Assembly (NCBI GenBank): GCA_963662175.1
Contig: OY759214.1
Span: 98,852,115-98,916,114 of the forward strand
Direction: 5' to 3'
Source of the DNA: Aradus depressus
Taxonomy: Eukaryota > Arthropoda > Insecta > Hemiptera > Aradidae
Length of the DNA stretch: 64,000 nt
How positions within the stretch are numbered: position 1 is the stretch's first letter; every line of letters starts with the position of its first letter. The notes under the pieces were generated by a model that searched no databases, had not been told where the DNA came from, and worked only from the letters and a program-made list of their open reading frames with translations. This document shows, piece by piece, positions 46,338 through 60,300 of this stretch. The position numbers and the translations under genes are program-made.

Positions 46338-48931
46338 TCAGATGTTTTAATGGGGAAGTTAAAATATTCTTGAGCGCGTCGTCCTTCGGATGGGACTTTA
46401 AGCGTGAATTCAGCGCTTTTTTGATTGTCAGGTATTCGTTATTGAGTTGTATGTAATGTAACTAAACCTGGGTAAGTGAAATCTCACTCTAGGTTGAAAA
46501 TAACCGTGAGCACGTCGTCCTTCGGATGGGACTTTTTCGATACAGCTGGTTCTGTCTTTGGTTGACCGACCATGTTCGTTTCTGGTTGCTGCCTATCTAC
46601 CAACATTGCTGTTCAATGTGTTTTTCAACATATATAGTCTATCGAGCTCAAGATCGCGACTTGGTTATCTAGCAGAGGCACTTAGGTCAGATGTTTTAAT
46701 CGGGAAGTTAGAATATTCTTGAGCACGTCGTCCTTCGGATGGGACTTTAATCGTGAATTCAGCGCCTTTTTGATTGTCAGGTATTCGTTTTTGAGTTGTA
46801 TGTAATGTAACTAAACCTGGGTAAGTGAAATCTCACTCTAGGTTGAAAATAACCGTGAGCACGTCGTCCTTCGGATGGGACTTTTTCGATACAGTTGAAT
46901 CTATCTTTGGTTGACCATCTTCGATTCTGGTTGCTGCCAATCTACCAACATTGCTGTTTTAATGTGTTCTTCTACATATATAGTCCATCGAGCTCAAGAT
47001 AGCGACTTGGTTATCTACCCGAGGCACTTATGTCAAATGTTTTAATGGAGAAGTTAAAATATTCTTGAGCGCGTCGTCCTTCGGATGGGACTTTCTCGAT
47101 ACAGCTGGTTCTGTCTTTGGTTGACCGACCATCTTCGTTTCTGGTATCTGCCAATCTACCAACATTGCTGTTTTAATGTATTTTTCTACATATATAGTTC
47201 ATCGAGCTCAAGATCGCGACTTGGTTATCTACCCGAGGCACTTAGGTCAGATGTTTTAATCGGGAAGTTAAAATATTCTGCGGGAAGTTAAAAAATACAG
47301 CTTGTTCTGTCTTTGGTTGACCATCTTCGATTCTGGTTGCTGCCAATCTACCAACATTGCTGTTTTAATGTGTTTTTCTACATATATAGTCCATGGAGCT
47401 CAATATCGCGACTTGGTTATCTACCCGAGGCACTTAGGTCAGATGTTTTAATCGGGAAGTTAAAATATTCTGCGGGAAGTTAAAAAATACAGCTGGTTCT
47501 GTCTTTGGTTGACCGACCATCTTCGTTTCTGGTTGCTGCCAATCTACCAACATTGCTGTTCTAATGTGTTTTTCTACATTTATAGTCTATCGAGCTCAAG
47601 ATCGCGACTTGGTTATCTAGCCGAGGCACTTAGGTCAGATGTTTTAATGGGGAAGTTAAAATATTCTTGAGCGCGTCGTCCTTCGGATGGGACTTTAAGC
47701 GTGAATTCAGCGCTTTTTTGATTGTCAGGTATTCGTTATTGAGTTGTATGTAATGTAACTAAACCTGGGTAAGTGAAATCTCACTCTAGGTTGAAAATAA
47801 CCGTGAGCACGTCGTCCTTCGGATGGGACTTTTTCGATACAGCTGGTTCTGTCTTTGGTTGACCGACCATCTTCGTTTCTGGTTGCTGCCTATCTACCAA
47901 CATTGCTGTTCAATGTGTTTTTCAACATATATAGTCTATCGAGCTCAAGATCGCGACTTGGTTATCTAGCAGAGGCACTTAGGTCAGATGTTTTAATCGG
48001 GAAGTTAGAATATTCTTGAGCACGTCGTCCTTCGGATGGGACTTTAATCGTGAATTCAGCGCCTTTTTGATTGTCAGGTATTCGTTATTGAGTTGTATGT
48101 AATGTAACTAAACCTGGGTAAGTGAAATCTCACTCTAGGTTGAAAATAACCGTGAGCACGTCGTCCTTCGGATGGGACTTTTTCGATACAGTTGAATCTA
48201 TCTTTGGTTGACCATCTTCGATTCTGGTTGCTGCCAATCTACCAACATTGCTGTTTTAATGTGTTCTTCTACATATATAGTCCATCGAGCTCAAGATAGC
48301 GACTTGGTTATCTACCCGAGGCACTTATGTCAAATGTTTTAATGGAGAAGTTAAAATATTCTTGAGCGCGTCGTCCTTCGGATGGGACTTTCTCGATACA
48401 GCTGGTTCTGTCTTTGGTTGACCGACCATCTTCGTTTCTGGTATCTGCCAATCTACCAACATTGCTGTTTTAATGTATTTTTCTACATATATAGTTCATC
48501 GAGCTCAAGATCGCGACTTGGTTATCTACCCGAGGCACTTAGGTCAGATGTTTTAATCGGGAAGTTAAAATATTCTGCGGGAAGTTAAAAAATACAGCTT
48601 GTTCTGTCTTTGGTTGACCATCTTCGATTCTGGTTGCTGCCAATCTACCAACATTGCTGTTTTAATGTGTTTTTCTACATATATAGTCCATGGAGCTCAA
48701 TATCGCGACTTGGTTATCTACCCGAGGCACTTAGGTCAGATGTTTTAATCGGGAAGTTAAAATATTCTGCGGGAAGTTAAAAAATACAGCTGGTTCTGTC
48801 TTTGGTTGACCGACCATCTTCGTTTCTGGTTGCTGCCAATCTACCAACATTGCTGTTCTAATGTGTTTTTCTACATTTATAGTCTATCGAGCTCAAGATC
48901 GCGACTTGGTTATCTAGCCGAGGCACTTAGG
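46338..48931. repeat. 1297-bp tandem duplication in family B
   Basis: Two copies, 46338-47634 and 47635-48931. Landmark 47085 recurs at 48382. The inside is nearly identical. Confidence 0.8.
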
Positions 48932-49269
48932 TCAGATGTTTTAATCGGGAAGTTAAAATATTCTTGAGCACGTCGTCCTTCGGATGGGACTTTAAGCGTG
49001 AATTCAGCGCCTTTTTGATTGTCAGGTATTCGTTATTGAGTTGTATGTAATGTAACTAAACCTGGGTGAGTGAAATCTCACTCTAGGTTGAAAATAACCG
49101 TGAGCACGTCGTCCTTCGGATGGGACTTCAAGCGTGAATTCAGCGCCTTTTTGATGGTCAGGTATTCGTTAATGAATTGTATCTAATGTAACTAAACCTG
49201 GGTAGGTGAAATCTCACTCTAGGTTGAAAATAACTTTGAGCACGTTGTCCTTCGGATGGGACTTTCCAG

Positions 49270-52200
49270 ATACAGTTGAATCTATCTTTGGTTGACCATC
49301 TTCGTTTCTGGTTGCTGCCTATCTACCAACATTGCTGTTCAATGTGTTTTTCAACATATATAGTCTATCGAGCTCAAGATCGCGACTTGGTTATCTAGCC
49401 GAGGCACTTAGGTCAGATGTTTTAATCGGGAAGTTAAAATATTCTTGAGCACGTCGTCCTTCGGATGGGACTTTAAGCGTGAATTCAGCGCCTTTTTGAT
49501 TGTCAGGTATACGTTAATGAGTTGTATCTAATGTAACTAAACCTGGGTAGGTGAAATCTCACTCTAGGTTGAAAATAATCTTGCGCACGTCGTCTTTCGG
49601 ATGGGACTTTTTCGATACAGTTGAATCTATCTTTGGTTGACCATCTTCGTTTCTGGTTGCTGCCAATCTACCAACATTGCTGTTCAATGTGTTTTTCAAC
49701 ATATATAGTCTATCGAGCTCAAGATCGCGACTTGGTTATCTAGCCGAGGCACTTAGGTCAGATGTTTTAATCGGGAAGTTAAAATACTCTTGAGCACGTA
49801 GTCCTTTGGATGGGACTTTAAGCGTGAATTCAGCGCCTTTTTGATTGTCAGGTTTTCGTTAATGAGTTGTATCTAATGTAACTAAACCTGGGTAGGTGAA
49901 ATCTAACTCTATGTTGAAAAGAACCTTGAACACGTCGTCCTTCGGATGGGACGTTAAGCGTGAATTCAGGGCCTTTTTGAATGCCAGGTACTCCTCATGA
50001 GTCGTATCTAATGTCACTAAACCTGGATAGGTGAAATCTCACTCTAGGTTGAAAATAACTTTGAGCACGTTGTCCTTCGGACGGGACTTTCCAGATACAG
50101 TTGAATCTATCTTTGGTTGACCATCTTCGTTTCTGGTTGCTGCCTATCTACCAACATTGCTGTTCAATGTGTTTTTCAACATATATAGTCTATCGAGCTC
50201 AAGATCGCGACTTGGTTATCTAGCCGAGGCACTTAGGTCAGATGTTTTAATCGGGAAGTTAAAATATTCTTGAGCACGTCGTCCTTCGGATGGGACTTTA
50301 AGCGTGAATTCAGCGCCTTTTTGATTGTCAGGTATTCGGTAATGAGTTGTATTTAATGTAACTAAACCTGGGTAGGTGAGATCTCACTCTAGGTTGAAAA
50401 TAATCTAGAGCACGTCGTCCTTCGGATGGGACTTTTTCGATACAGTTGAATCTATCTTAGGTTGACCATCTTCGTTTCTGGTTGCTGCCAATCTACCAAC
50501 ATTGCTGTTCAATGTGTTTTTCAACATATATAGTCTATCGAGCTCAAGATCGCGACTTGGTTATCTAGCCGAGGCACTTAGGTCAGATGTTTTAATCGGG
50601 AAGTTAAAATACTCTTGAGCACGTAGTCCTTTGGATGGGACTTTAAGCGTGAATTCAGCGCCTTTTTGATTGTCAGGTTTTCGTTAATGAGTTGTATCTA
50701 ATGTAACTAAACCTGGGTAGGTGAAATCTAACTCTATGTTGAAAAGAACCTTGAACACGTCGTCCTTCGGATGGGACGTTAAACGTGAATTCAGGGCCTT
50801 TTTGAATGCCAGGTACTCCTTATGAGTCGTATCTAATGTCACTAAACCTGGATAGGTGAAATCTCACACTAGGTTAAAAATAACTTTGAGCACGTTGTCC
50901 TTCGGATGGGACTTTCCAGATACAGTTGAATCTATCTTTGGTTGACCATCTTCGTTTCTGGTTGCTGCCTATCTACCAACATTGCTGTTCAATGTGTTTT
51001 TCAACATATATAGTCTATCGAGCTCAAGATCGCGACTTGGTTATCTAGCCGAGGCACTTAGGTCAGATGATTTAATCGGGAAGTTAAAATATTCTTGAGC
51101 ACGTCGTCCTTCGGATGGGACTTTAAGCGTGAATTCAGCGCCTTTTTGATTGTCAGGTATTCGGTAATGAGTTGTATTTAATGTAACTAAACCTGGGTAG
51201 GTGAAATCTCACTCTAGGTTGAAAATAACCTAGAGCACGTCGTCCTTCGGATGGGACTTTTTCGATACAGTTGAATCTATCTTTGGTAGACCATCTTCGT
51301 TTCTGGTTGCTGCCTATCTACCAACATTGCAGTTCAATGTGTTTTTCAACATATATAGTCTATTGAGCTGAAGATCGCGACTTGGTTATCTAGCCGAGGC
51401 ACTTAGGTCAGATGTTTTAATCGGGAAGTTAAAATATTCTTGAGCACGTCGTCCTTCGGATGGGACTTTAAGCGTGAATTCAGCGCCTTTTTGATTGTCA
51501 GGTATCCGTTAATGAGTTGTATCTAATGTAACTAAACCTGGGTAGGTGAAATCTCACTCTAGGTTGAAAATAACCTTGCGCACGTCGTCCTTCGGATGGG
51601 ACTTTTTTGATACAGTTGAATCTATCTTTGGTTGACCATCTTCGTTTCTGGTAGCTGCCAATCTACCAACATTGCTGTTTTAATGTGTTTTTCTACGTAT
51701 ATAGTCCATCGAGCTCAAGATCGCAACTTGGTTATCTACCCGAGGCACTTAGGTCAGATGTTTTAATGGGGAAGTTAAAATATTCTTGAGCGCTTCGTCC
51801 TTCGGATGGGACTTCCTCGATACAGTTGGTTCTGTCTTTGGTTGACCGACCATCTTCGTTTCTGGTTGCTGCCAGTCTACCAACATTGCTGTTTTAATGT
51901 GTTTTTCTACATATATAGTCTATCGAGCTCAAGATCGCGACTTGGTTATCTACCCGAGGCACTTATGTCAGATGTTTTAATGGTGAAGTTAAATATTCTT
52001 GAGCGCGTCGTCCTTCGGATGGGACTTTAAGCGTGAATTGAGGGCCTTTTTGATTGTCAGGTACTCGTTAATGAGTCGTATCTAATGTAACTAAACCTGG
52101 GTAAGGGAAATCTCCCTCTAGGTTGAAAATAACCTTGAGCACGTCGTCCTTCGGATGGGACTTTCTCGATACAGTTGAATCTATCTTTGGTTGACCATCT

Positions 52201-55067
52201 TCGTTTCTGGTTGCTGCCTATCTACCAACATTGCTGTTCAATGTGTTTTTCAACATATATAGTCTATCGAGCTCAAGATCGCGACTTGGTTATCTAGCCG
52301 AGGCACTTAGGTCAGATGTTTTAATCGGGAAGTTAAAATATTCTTGAGCACGTCGTCCTTCGGATGGGACTTTAAGCGTGAATTCAGCGCCTTTTTGATT
52401 GTCAGGTATACGTTAATGAGTTGTATCTAATGTAACTAAACCTGGGTAGGTGAAATCTCACTCTAGGTTGAAAATAACCTTGCGCACGTCGTCTTTCGGA
52501 TGGGACTTTTTCGATACAGTTGAATCTATCTTTGGTTGACCATCTTCGTTTCTGGTTGCTGCCAATCTACCAACATTGCTGTTCAATGTGTTTTTCAACA
52601 TATATAGTCTATCGAGCTCAAGATCGCGACTTGGTTATCTAGCCGAGGCACTTAGGTCAGATGTTTTAATCGGGAAGTTAAAATACTCTTGAGCACGTAG
52701 TCCTTTGGATGGGACTTTAAGCGTGAATTCAGCGCCTTTTTGATTGTCAGGTTTTCGTTAATGAGTTGTATCTAATGTAACTAAACCTGGGTAGGTGAAA
52801 TCTAACTCTATGTTGAAAAGAACCTTGAACACGTCGTCCTTCGGATGGGACGTTAAGCGTGAATTCAGGGCCTTTTTGAATGCCAGGTACTCCTCATGAG
52901 TCGTATCTAATGTCACTAAACCTGGATAGGTGAAATCTCACTCTAGGTTGAAAATAACTTTGAGCACGTTGTCCTTCGGACGGGACTTTCCAGATACAGT
53001 TGAATCTATCTTTGGTTGACCATCTTCGTTTCTGGTTGCTGCCTATCTACCAACATTGCTGTTCAATGTGTTTTTCAACATATATAGTCTATCGAGCTCA
53101 AGATCGCGACTTGGTTATCTAGCCGAGGCACTTAGGTCAGATGTTTTAATCGGGAAGTTAAAATATTCTTGAGCACGTCGTCCTTCGGATGGGACTTTAA
53201 GCGTGAATTCAGCGCCTTTTTGATTGTCAGGTATTCGGTAATGAGTTGTATTTAATGTAACTAAACCTGGGTAGGTGAGATCTCACTCTAGGTTGAAAAT
53301 AATCTAGAGCACGTCGTCCTTCGGATGGGACTTTTTCGATACAGTTGAATCTATCTTAGGTTGACCATCTTCGTTTCTGGTTGCTGCCAATCTACCAACA
53401 TTGCTGTTCAATGTGTTTTTCAACATATATAGTCTATCGAGCTCAAGATCGCGACTTGGTTATCTAGCCGAGGCACTTAGGTCAGATGTTTTAATCGGGA
53501 AGTTAAAATACTCTTGAGCACGTAGTCCTTTGGATGGGACTTTAAGCGTGAATTCAGCGCCTTTTTGATTGTCAGGTTTTCGTTAATGAGTTGTATCTAA
53601 TGTAACTAAACCTGGGTAGGTGAAATCTAACTCTATGTTGAAAAGAACCTTGAACACGTCGTCCTTCGGATGGGACGTTAAGCGTGAATTCAGGGCCTTT
53701 TTGAATGCCAGGTACTCCTTATGAGTCGTATCTAATGTCACTAAACCTGGATAGGTGAAATCTCACACTAGGTTAAAAATAACTTTGAGCACGTTGTCCT
53801 TCGGATGGGACTTTCCAGATACAGTTGAATCTATCTTTGGTTGACCATCTTCGTTTCTGGTTGCTGCCTATCTACCAACATTGCTGTTCAATGTGTTTTT
53901 CAACATATATAGTCTATCGAGCTCAAGATCGCGACTTGGTTATCTAGCCGAGGCACTTAGGTCAGATGATTTAATCGGGAAGTTAAAATATTCTTGAGCA
54001 CGTCGTCCTTCGGATGGGACTTTAAGCGTGAATTCAGCGCCTTTTTGATTGTCAGGTATTCGGTAATGAGTTGTATTTAATGTAACTAAACCTGGGTAGG
54101 TGAAATCTCACTCTAGGTTGAAAATAACCTAGAGCACGTCGTCCTTCGGATGGGACTTTTTCGATACAGTTGAATCTATCTTTGGTAGACCATCTTCGTT
54201 TCTGGTTGCTGCCTATCTACCAACATTGCAGTTCAATGTGTTTTTCAACATATATAGTCGATCGAGCTGAAGATCGCGACTTGGTTATCTAGCCGAGGCA
54301 CTTAGGTCAGATGTTTTAATAGGGAAGTTAAAATATTCTTGAGCACGTCGTCCTTCGGATGGGACTTTAAGCGTGAATTCAGCGCCTTTTTGATTGTCAG
54401 GTATCCGTTAATGAGTTGTATCTAATGTAACTAAACCTGGGTAGGTGAAATCTCACTCTAGGTTGAAAATAACCTTGCGCACGTCGTCCTTCGGATGGGA
54501 CTTTTTTGATACAGTTGAATCTATCTTTGGTTGACCATCTTCGTTTCTGGTAGCTGCCAATCTACCAACATTGCTGTTTTAATGTGTTTTTCTACGTATA
54601 TAGTCCATCGAGCTCAAGATCGCAACTTGGTTATCTACCCGAGGCACTTAGGTCAGATGTTTTAATGGGGAAGTTAAAATATTCTTGAGCGCTTCGTCCT
54701 TCGGATGGGACTTCCTCGATACAGTTGGTTCTGTCTTTGGTTGACCGACCATCTTCGTTTCTGGTTGCTGCCAGTCTACCAACATTGCTGTTTTAATGTG
54801 TTTTTCTACATATATAGTCTATCGAGCTCAAGATCGCGACTTGGTTATCTACCCGAGGCACTTATGTCAGATGTTTTAATGGTGAAGTTAAATATTCTTG
54901 AGCGCGTCGTCCTTCGGATGGGACTTTAAGCGTGAATTGAGGGCCTTTTTGATTGTCAGGTACTCGTTAATGAGTCGTATCTAATGTAACTAAACCTGGG
55001 TAAGGGAAATCTCCCTCTAGGTTGAAAATAACCTTGAGCACGTCGTCCTTCGGATGGGACTTTCTCG
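49270..55067. repeat. 2899-bp tandem duplication in family B
   Basis: Two copies at about 49270-52168 and 52169-55067. Landmarks 49508 to 52407 and 51806 to 54705 both give 2899. Confidence 0.8.
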
Positions 55068-57340
55068 ATACAGCTGGTTCTGTCTTTGGTTGACCGACCA
55101 TCTTCGTTTCTGGTTGCTGCCTATCTACCAACATTGCTGTTTTAATGTGTTTTTCAACATATATAGTCTATCGAGTCCAAGATCGCGACTTGGATATCTG
55201 GCCAAGGCACTTAAGTCATATGTTTTAAACGGAAAGTTAAAATATTCTTGAGCGCGTCGTCCTTCGGATGGGACTTTAAGCCTGAATTCAGAGCCTTTTT
55301 GATTGTCAGGTATTCGTAAATGAGTTGTATCTAATGTAACTAAACCTGGGTAGGTGAAATCTAACTCTATGTTGAAAAGAACCTTGAACACGTCGTCCTT
55401 CGGATGGGACGTTAAGCGTGAATTCAGGGCCTTTTTGAATGCCAGGTACTCCTTATGAGTCGTATCTAATGTCACTAAACCTGGATAGGTGAAATCTCAC
55501 ACTAGGTTAAAAATAACTTTGAGCACGTTGTCCTTCGGATGGGACTTTCCAGATACAGTTGAATCTATCTTTGGTTGACCATCTTCGTTTCTGGTTGCTG
55601 CCTATCTACCAACATTGCTGTTCAATGTGTTTTTCAACATATATAGTCTATCGAGCTCAAGATCGCGACTTGGTTATCTAGCCGAGGCACTTAGGTCAGA
55701 TGATTTAATCGGGAAGTTAAAATATTCTTGAGCACGTCGTCCTTCGGATGGGACTTTAAGCGTGAATTCAGCGCCTTTTTGATTGTCAGGTATTCGGTAA
55801 TGAGTTGTATTTAATGTAACTAAACCTGGGTAGGTGAAATCTCACTCTAGGTTGAAAATAACCTAGAGCACGTCGTCCTTCGGATGGGACTTTTTCGATA
55901 CAGTTGAATCTATCTTTGGTAGACCATCTTCGTTTCTGGTTGCTGCCTATCTACCAACATTGCAGTTCAATGTGTTTTTCAACATATATAGTCTATCGAG
56001 CTGAAGATCGCGACTTGGTTATCTAGCCGAGGCACTTAGGTCAGATGTTTTAATAGGGAAGTTAAAATATTCTTGAGCACGTCGTCCTTCGGATGGGACT
56101 TTAAGCGTGAATTCAGCGCCTTTTTGATTGTCAGGTATCCGTTAATGAGTTGTATCTAATGTAACTAAACCTGGGTAGGTGAAATCTCACTCTAGGTTGA
56201 AAATAACCTTGCGCACGTCGTCCTTCGGATGGGACTTTTTTGATACAGTTGAATCTATCTTTGGTTGACCATCTTCGTTTCTGGTAGCTGCCAATCTACC
56301 AACATTGCTGTTTTAATGTGTTTTTCTACGTATATAGTCCATCGAGCTCAAGATCGCGACTTGGTTATCTACCCGAGGCACTTAGGTCAGATGTTTTAAT
56401 GGGGAAGTTAAAATATTCTTGAGCGCTTCGTCCTTCGGATGGGACTTCCTCGATACAGTTGGTTCTGTCTTTGGTTGACCGACCATCTTCGTTTCTGGTT
56501 GCTGCCAGTCTACCAACATTGCTGTTTTAATGTGTTTTTCTACATATATAGTCTATCGAGCTCAAGATCGCGACTTGGTTATCTACCCGAGGCACTTATG
56601 TCAGATGTTTTAATGGTGAAGTTAAATATTCTTGAGCGCGTCTTCCTTCGGATGGGACTTTAAGCGTGAATTGAGGGCCTTTTTGATTGTCAGGTACTCG
56701 TTAATGAGTCGTATCTAATGTAACTAAACCTGGGTAAGGGAAATCTCCCTCTAGGTTGAAAATAACCTTGAGCACGTCGTCCTTCGGATGGGACTTTCTC
56801 GATACAGCTGGTTCTGTCTTTGGTTGACCGACCATCTTCGTTTCTGGTTGCTGCCTATCTACCAACATTGCTGTTTTAATGTGTTTTTCAACATATATAG
56901 TCTATCGAGTCCAAGATCGCGACTTGGATATCTGGCCAAGGCACTTAAGTCATATGTTTTAAACGGAAAGTTAAAATATTCTTGAGCGCGTCGTCCTTCG
57001 GATGGGACTTTAAGCCTGAATTCAGAGCCTTTTTGATTGTCAGGTATTCGTAAATGAGTCGTATCTAATGTAACTAAACCTGGGTAGGTGAAATCTAACT
57101 CTAGGTTGAAAAGATCCTTGAACACGTCGTCCTTCGGATGGGACGTTAAGCGTGAATTCAGGGCCTTTTTGAATGCCAGGTACTCCTTATGAGTCGTATC
57201 TAATGTCACTAATCCTGGATAGGTGAAATCTCACTCTAGGTTGAAAATAACTTTGAGCACGTTGTCCTTCGGATGGGACTTTCCAGATACAGTTGAATCT
57301 ATCTTTGGTTGACCATCTTCGTTTCTGGTTGCTGCCTATC
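53620..57340. repeat. 1734-bp tandem duplication in family B
   Basis: Landmarks 53645 to 55379, 54705 to 56439 and 55125 to 56859 all give 1734. It overlaps the second 2899-bp copy, so it arose after that duplication. Edges are approximate. Confidence 0.78.
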
Positions 57341-60300
57341 TACCAACATTGCTGTTCAATGGGTTTTTCAACATATATAGTCTATCGAGCTCAAGATCGC
57401 GACTTGGTTATCTAGCCGAGGCACTTAGGTCAGATGTTTAATCGGGAAGTTAAAATATTCTTGAGCGCGTCGTCCTTCGAATGGGACTTTAAGCGTGAAT
57501 TGAGGGCCTTTTTGATTGTCAGGTATTCGTAAATGAGTCGTATCTAATGTAGCTAAACCTGGGTAGGTGAAATCTAACTCTAGGTTGAAAAGAACCTTGA
57601 ACACGTCATCCTTCGGATGGGACTTTTTCGTTACAGTTGAATCTATCTTTGGTTGACCAACTTCGTTTCTGGTTGCTGCCAATCTACCAACATTGCTGTT
57701 CAATGTGTTTTTCAACATATATAGTCTATCGAGCTCAAGATCGCGACTTGGTTATCTAGCCGAGGCACTTAGGTCAGATGTTTTAATCGGGAAGTTAAAA
57801 TATTCTTGAGCGCGTCGTCCTTCGGATGGGACTTTAAGCGTGAATTCAGCGCCTATTTGATTGTCAGGTACTCCTTATGAGTCGTATCTAATGTCACTAA
57901 ACCTGGATAGGTGAAATCTCACTTTAGGTTGAAAATAACTTTGAGCACGTTGTCCTTCGGATGGGACTTTCCAGATACAGTTGAATCTATCTTTGGTTGA
58001 CCATCTTCGTTTCTGGTTGTTGCCTTTCTACCAACATTGCTGTTCAATGTGTTTTTCAACATATATAGTCTATCGAGCTCAAGATCGCGACTTGGTTATC
58101 TAGCCGAGACACTTATGTCAGATGTTTTAATGGTGAAGTTAAAATATTCTTGAGCGCGTCGTCCTTCGGATGGGACTTTAAGCGTAAATTGAGGGCCTTT
58201 TTGATTGTCAGGTACTCGTTAATGAGTCGTATCTAATGTAACTAAACCTGGGTAAGGGAAATCTCCCTCTAGGTTGAAAATAACCTTGAGCACGTCGTCC
58301 TTCGGATGGGACTTTCTCGATACAGCTGGTTCTATCTTTGGTTGACCGACCATCTTCGTTTCTGGTTGCTGCCAATCTACCAACATTGCTGTTTTAATGT
58401 GTTTTTCTACGTATATAGTCCATCGAGCTCAAGATCGAGACTTGGTTATCTACCCGTGGCACTTATGTCAGATGTTTTAATGGGGAAGTTAAAATATTCT
58501 TGAGCGCGTCGTCCTTCGGATGGGACTTCCTCGATACAGTTGGTTCTGTCTTTGGGTGACCGACCATCTTCGTTTCTGGTTGCTGCCAGTCTACCAACAC
58601 TGCTGTTTTAATGTGTTTTTCTACATATATAGTCTATCGAGCTCAAGATCGCGACTTGGTTATATACCCGAGGCACTTATGTCAGATGTTTTAATGGTGA
58701 AGTTAAAATATTCTTGAGCGCGTCGTCCTTCGGATGGGACTTTAAGCGTGAATTGAGGGCCTTTTTGATTGTCAGGTACTCGTTAATGAGTCGTATCTAA
58801 TGTAACTAAACCTGGGTAAGGGAAATCTCCCTCTAGGTTGAAAATAACCTTGAGCACGTCGTCCTTCGGATGGGACTTTCTCAATACAGCTGATTCTATC
58901 TTTGGTTGACCGACCATCTTCGTTTCTGGTTGCTGCCAATCTACCAACATTGCTGTTTTAATGTGTTTTTCTACGTATATAGTCCATCGAGCTCAAGATC
59001 GAGACTTGGTTATCTACCCGTGGCACTTATGTCAGATGTTTTAATGGGGAAGTTAAAATATTCTTGAGCGCGTCGTCCTTCGGATGGGACTTCCTCGATA
59101 CAGTTGGTTCTGTCTTTGGGTGACCGACCATCTTCGTTTCTGGTTGCTGCCAATCTACCAACATTGCTGTTTTAATGTGTTTTTCAACATATATAGTCTA
59201 TCGAGCTTAAGATCGCGACTTGGATATCTGGCCAAGGCACTTAGGTCATATGTTTTGAACGGGAAGTTAAAATATTCTTGAGCGCGTCGTCCTTCGGATG
59301 GGACTCTAAGCCTGAATTTAGAGCCTTTTTGATTGTCAGGTATTCGTAAATTAGTCGTATCTAATGTAACTAAACCTGGGTAGGTGAAATCTAACTCTAG
59401 GTTGAAAAGAACCTTGAACACGTCGTCCTTCGGATGGGACGTTAAGCGTGAATTCAGGGCCTTTTTGAATGCCAGGTACTCCTTATGAGTCGTATGTCTA
59501 ATGTCACTTAATCCTGGATATGTGAAATATCACTCTAGGTTGAAAATAACTTTGAGCACGTTGTCCTTCGGATGGGACTTTCCAGATACAGTTGAATCTA
59601 TCTTTGGTTGATCATCTTCGTTTCTGGTTGCTGCCTATCTACCAACATTGCTGTTCAATGTGTTTTTCAACATATATAGTCTATCGAGCTCAAGATCGCG
59701 ACTTGGTTATATAGCCGAGGCACTTAGGTCAGAGGTTTTAATCGGGAAGTTAAAATATTCTTAAGCACGTCGTCCTTCGGATGGGACTTTAAGCGTGAAT
59801 TCAGCGCCTTTTTGATTGTCAGGTATTCGTTAATGAGTTGTATCTAATGTAACTAAACCTGGGTAGGTGAAATCTAACTCTAGGTTGAAAAGAACCTTGA
59901 ACACGTCGTCCTTCGGATGGGACTTTAAGCGTGAATTCAGCGCCTTTTTGATTGTCAGGTATACGTTAATGAGTTGTATCTAATGTAACTAAACCTGGGT
60001 AGGTGAAATCTAACTCTAGGTTGAAAAGAACCTTGAACACGTCGTCCTTCGGATGGGACGTTAAGCGTGAATTCAGGGCCTTTTTGAATGCCAGGTACTC
60101 CTTATGAGTTGTATCTAATGTAACTAAACCTGGGTAGGTGAAATCTCACTCTAGGTTGAAAATAACTTTGAGCACGTTGTCCTTCGGATGGGACTTTCCA
60201 GATACAGTTGAATCTATCTTTGGTTGACCATCTTCGTTTCTGGTTGCTGCCTATCTACCAACATTGCTGTTCAATGGGTTTTTCAACATATATAGTCTAT

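Noticed and set aside
58306..58503. Repeated 65-codon frame in family B starting M-G-L-S-R-Y-S-W
   Set aside because: It is open only in units with a 4-bp GACC duplication, and the neighbouring frame is closed in units with GAGCTGAAG. The copies are recent duplicates, so openness is not independent evidence.
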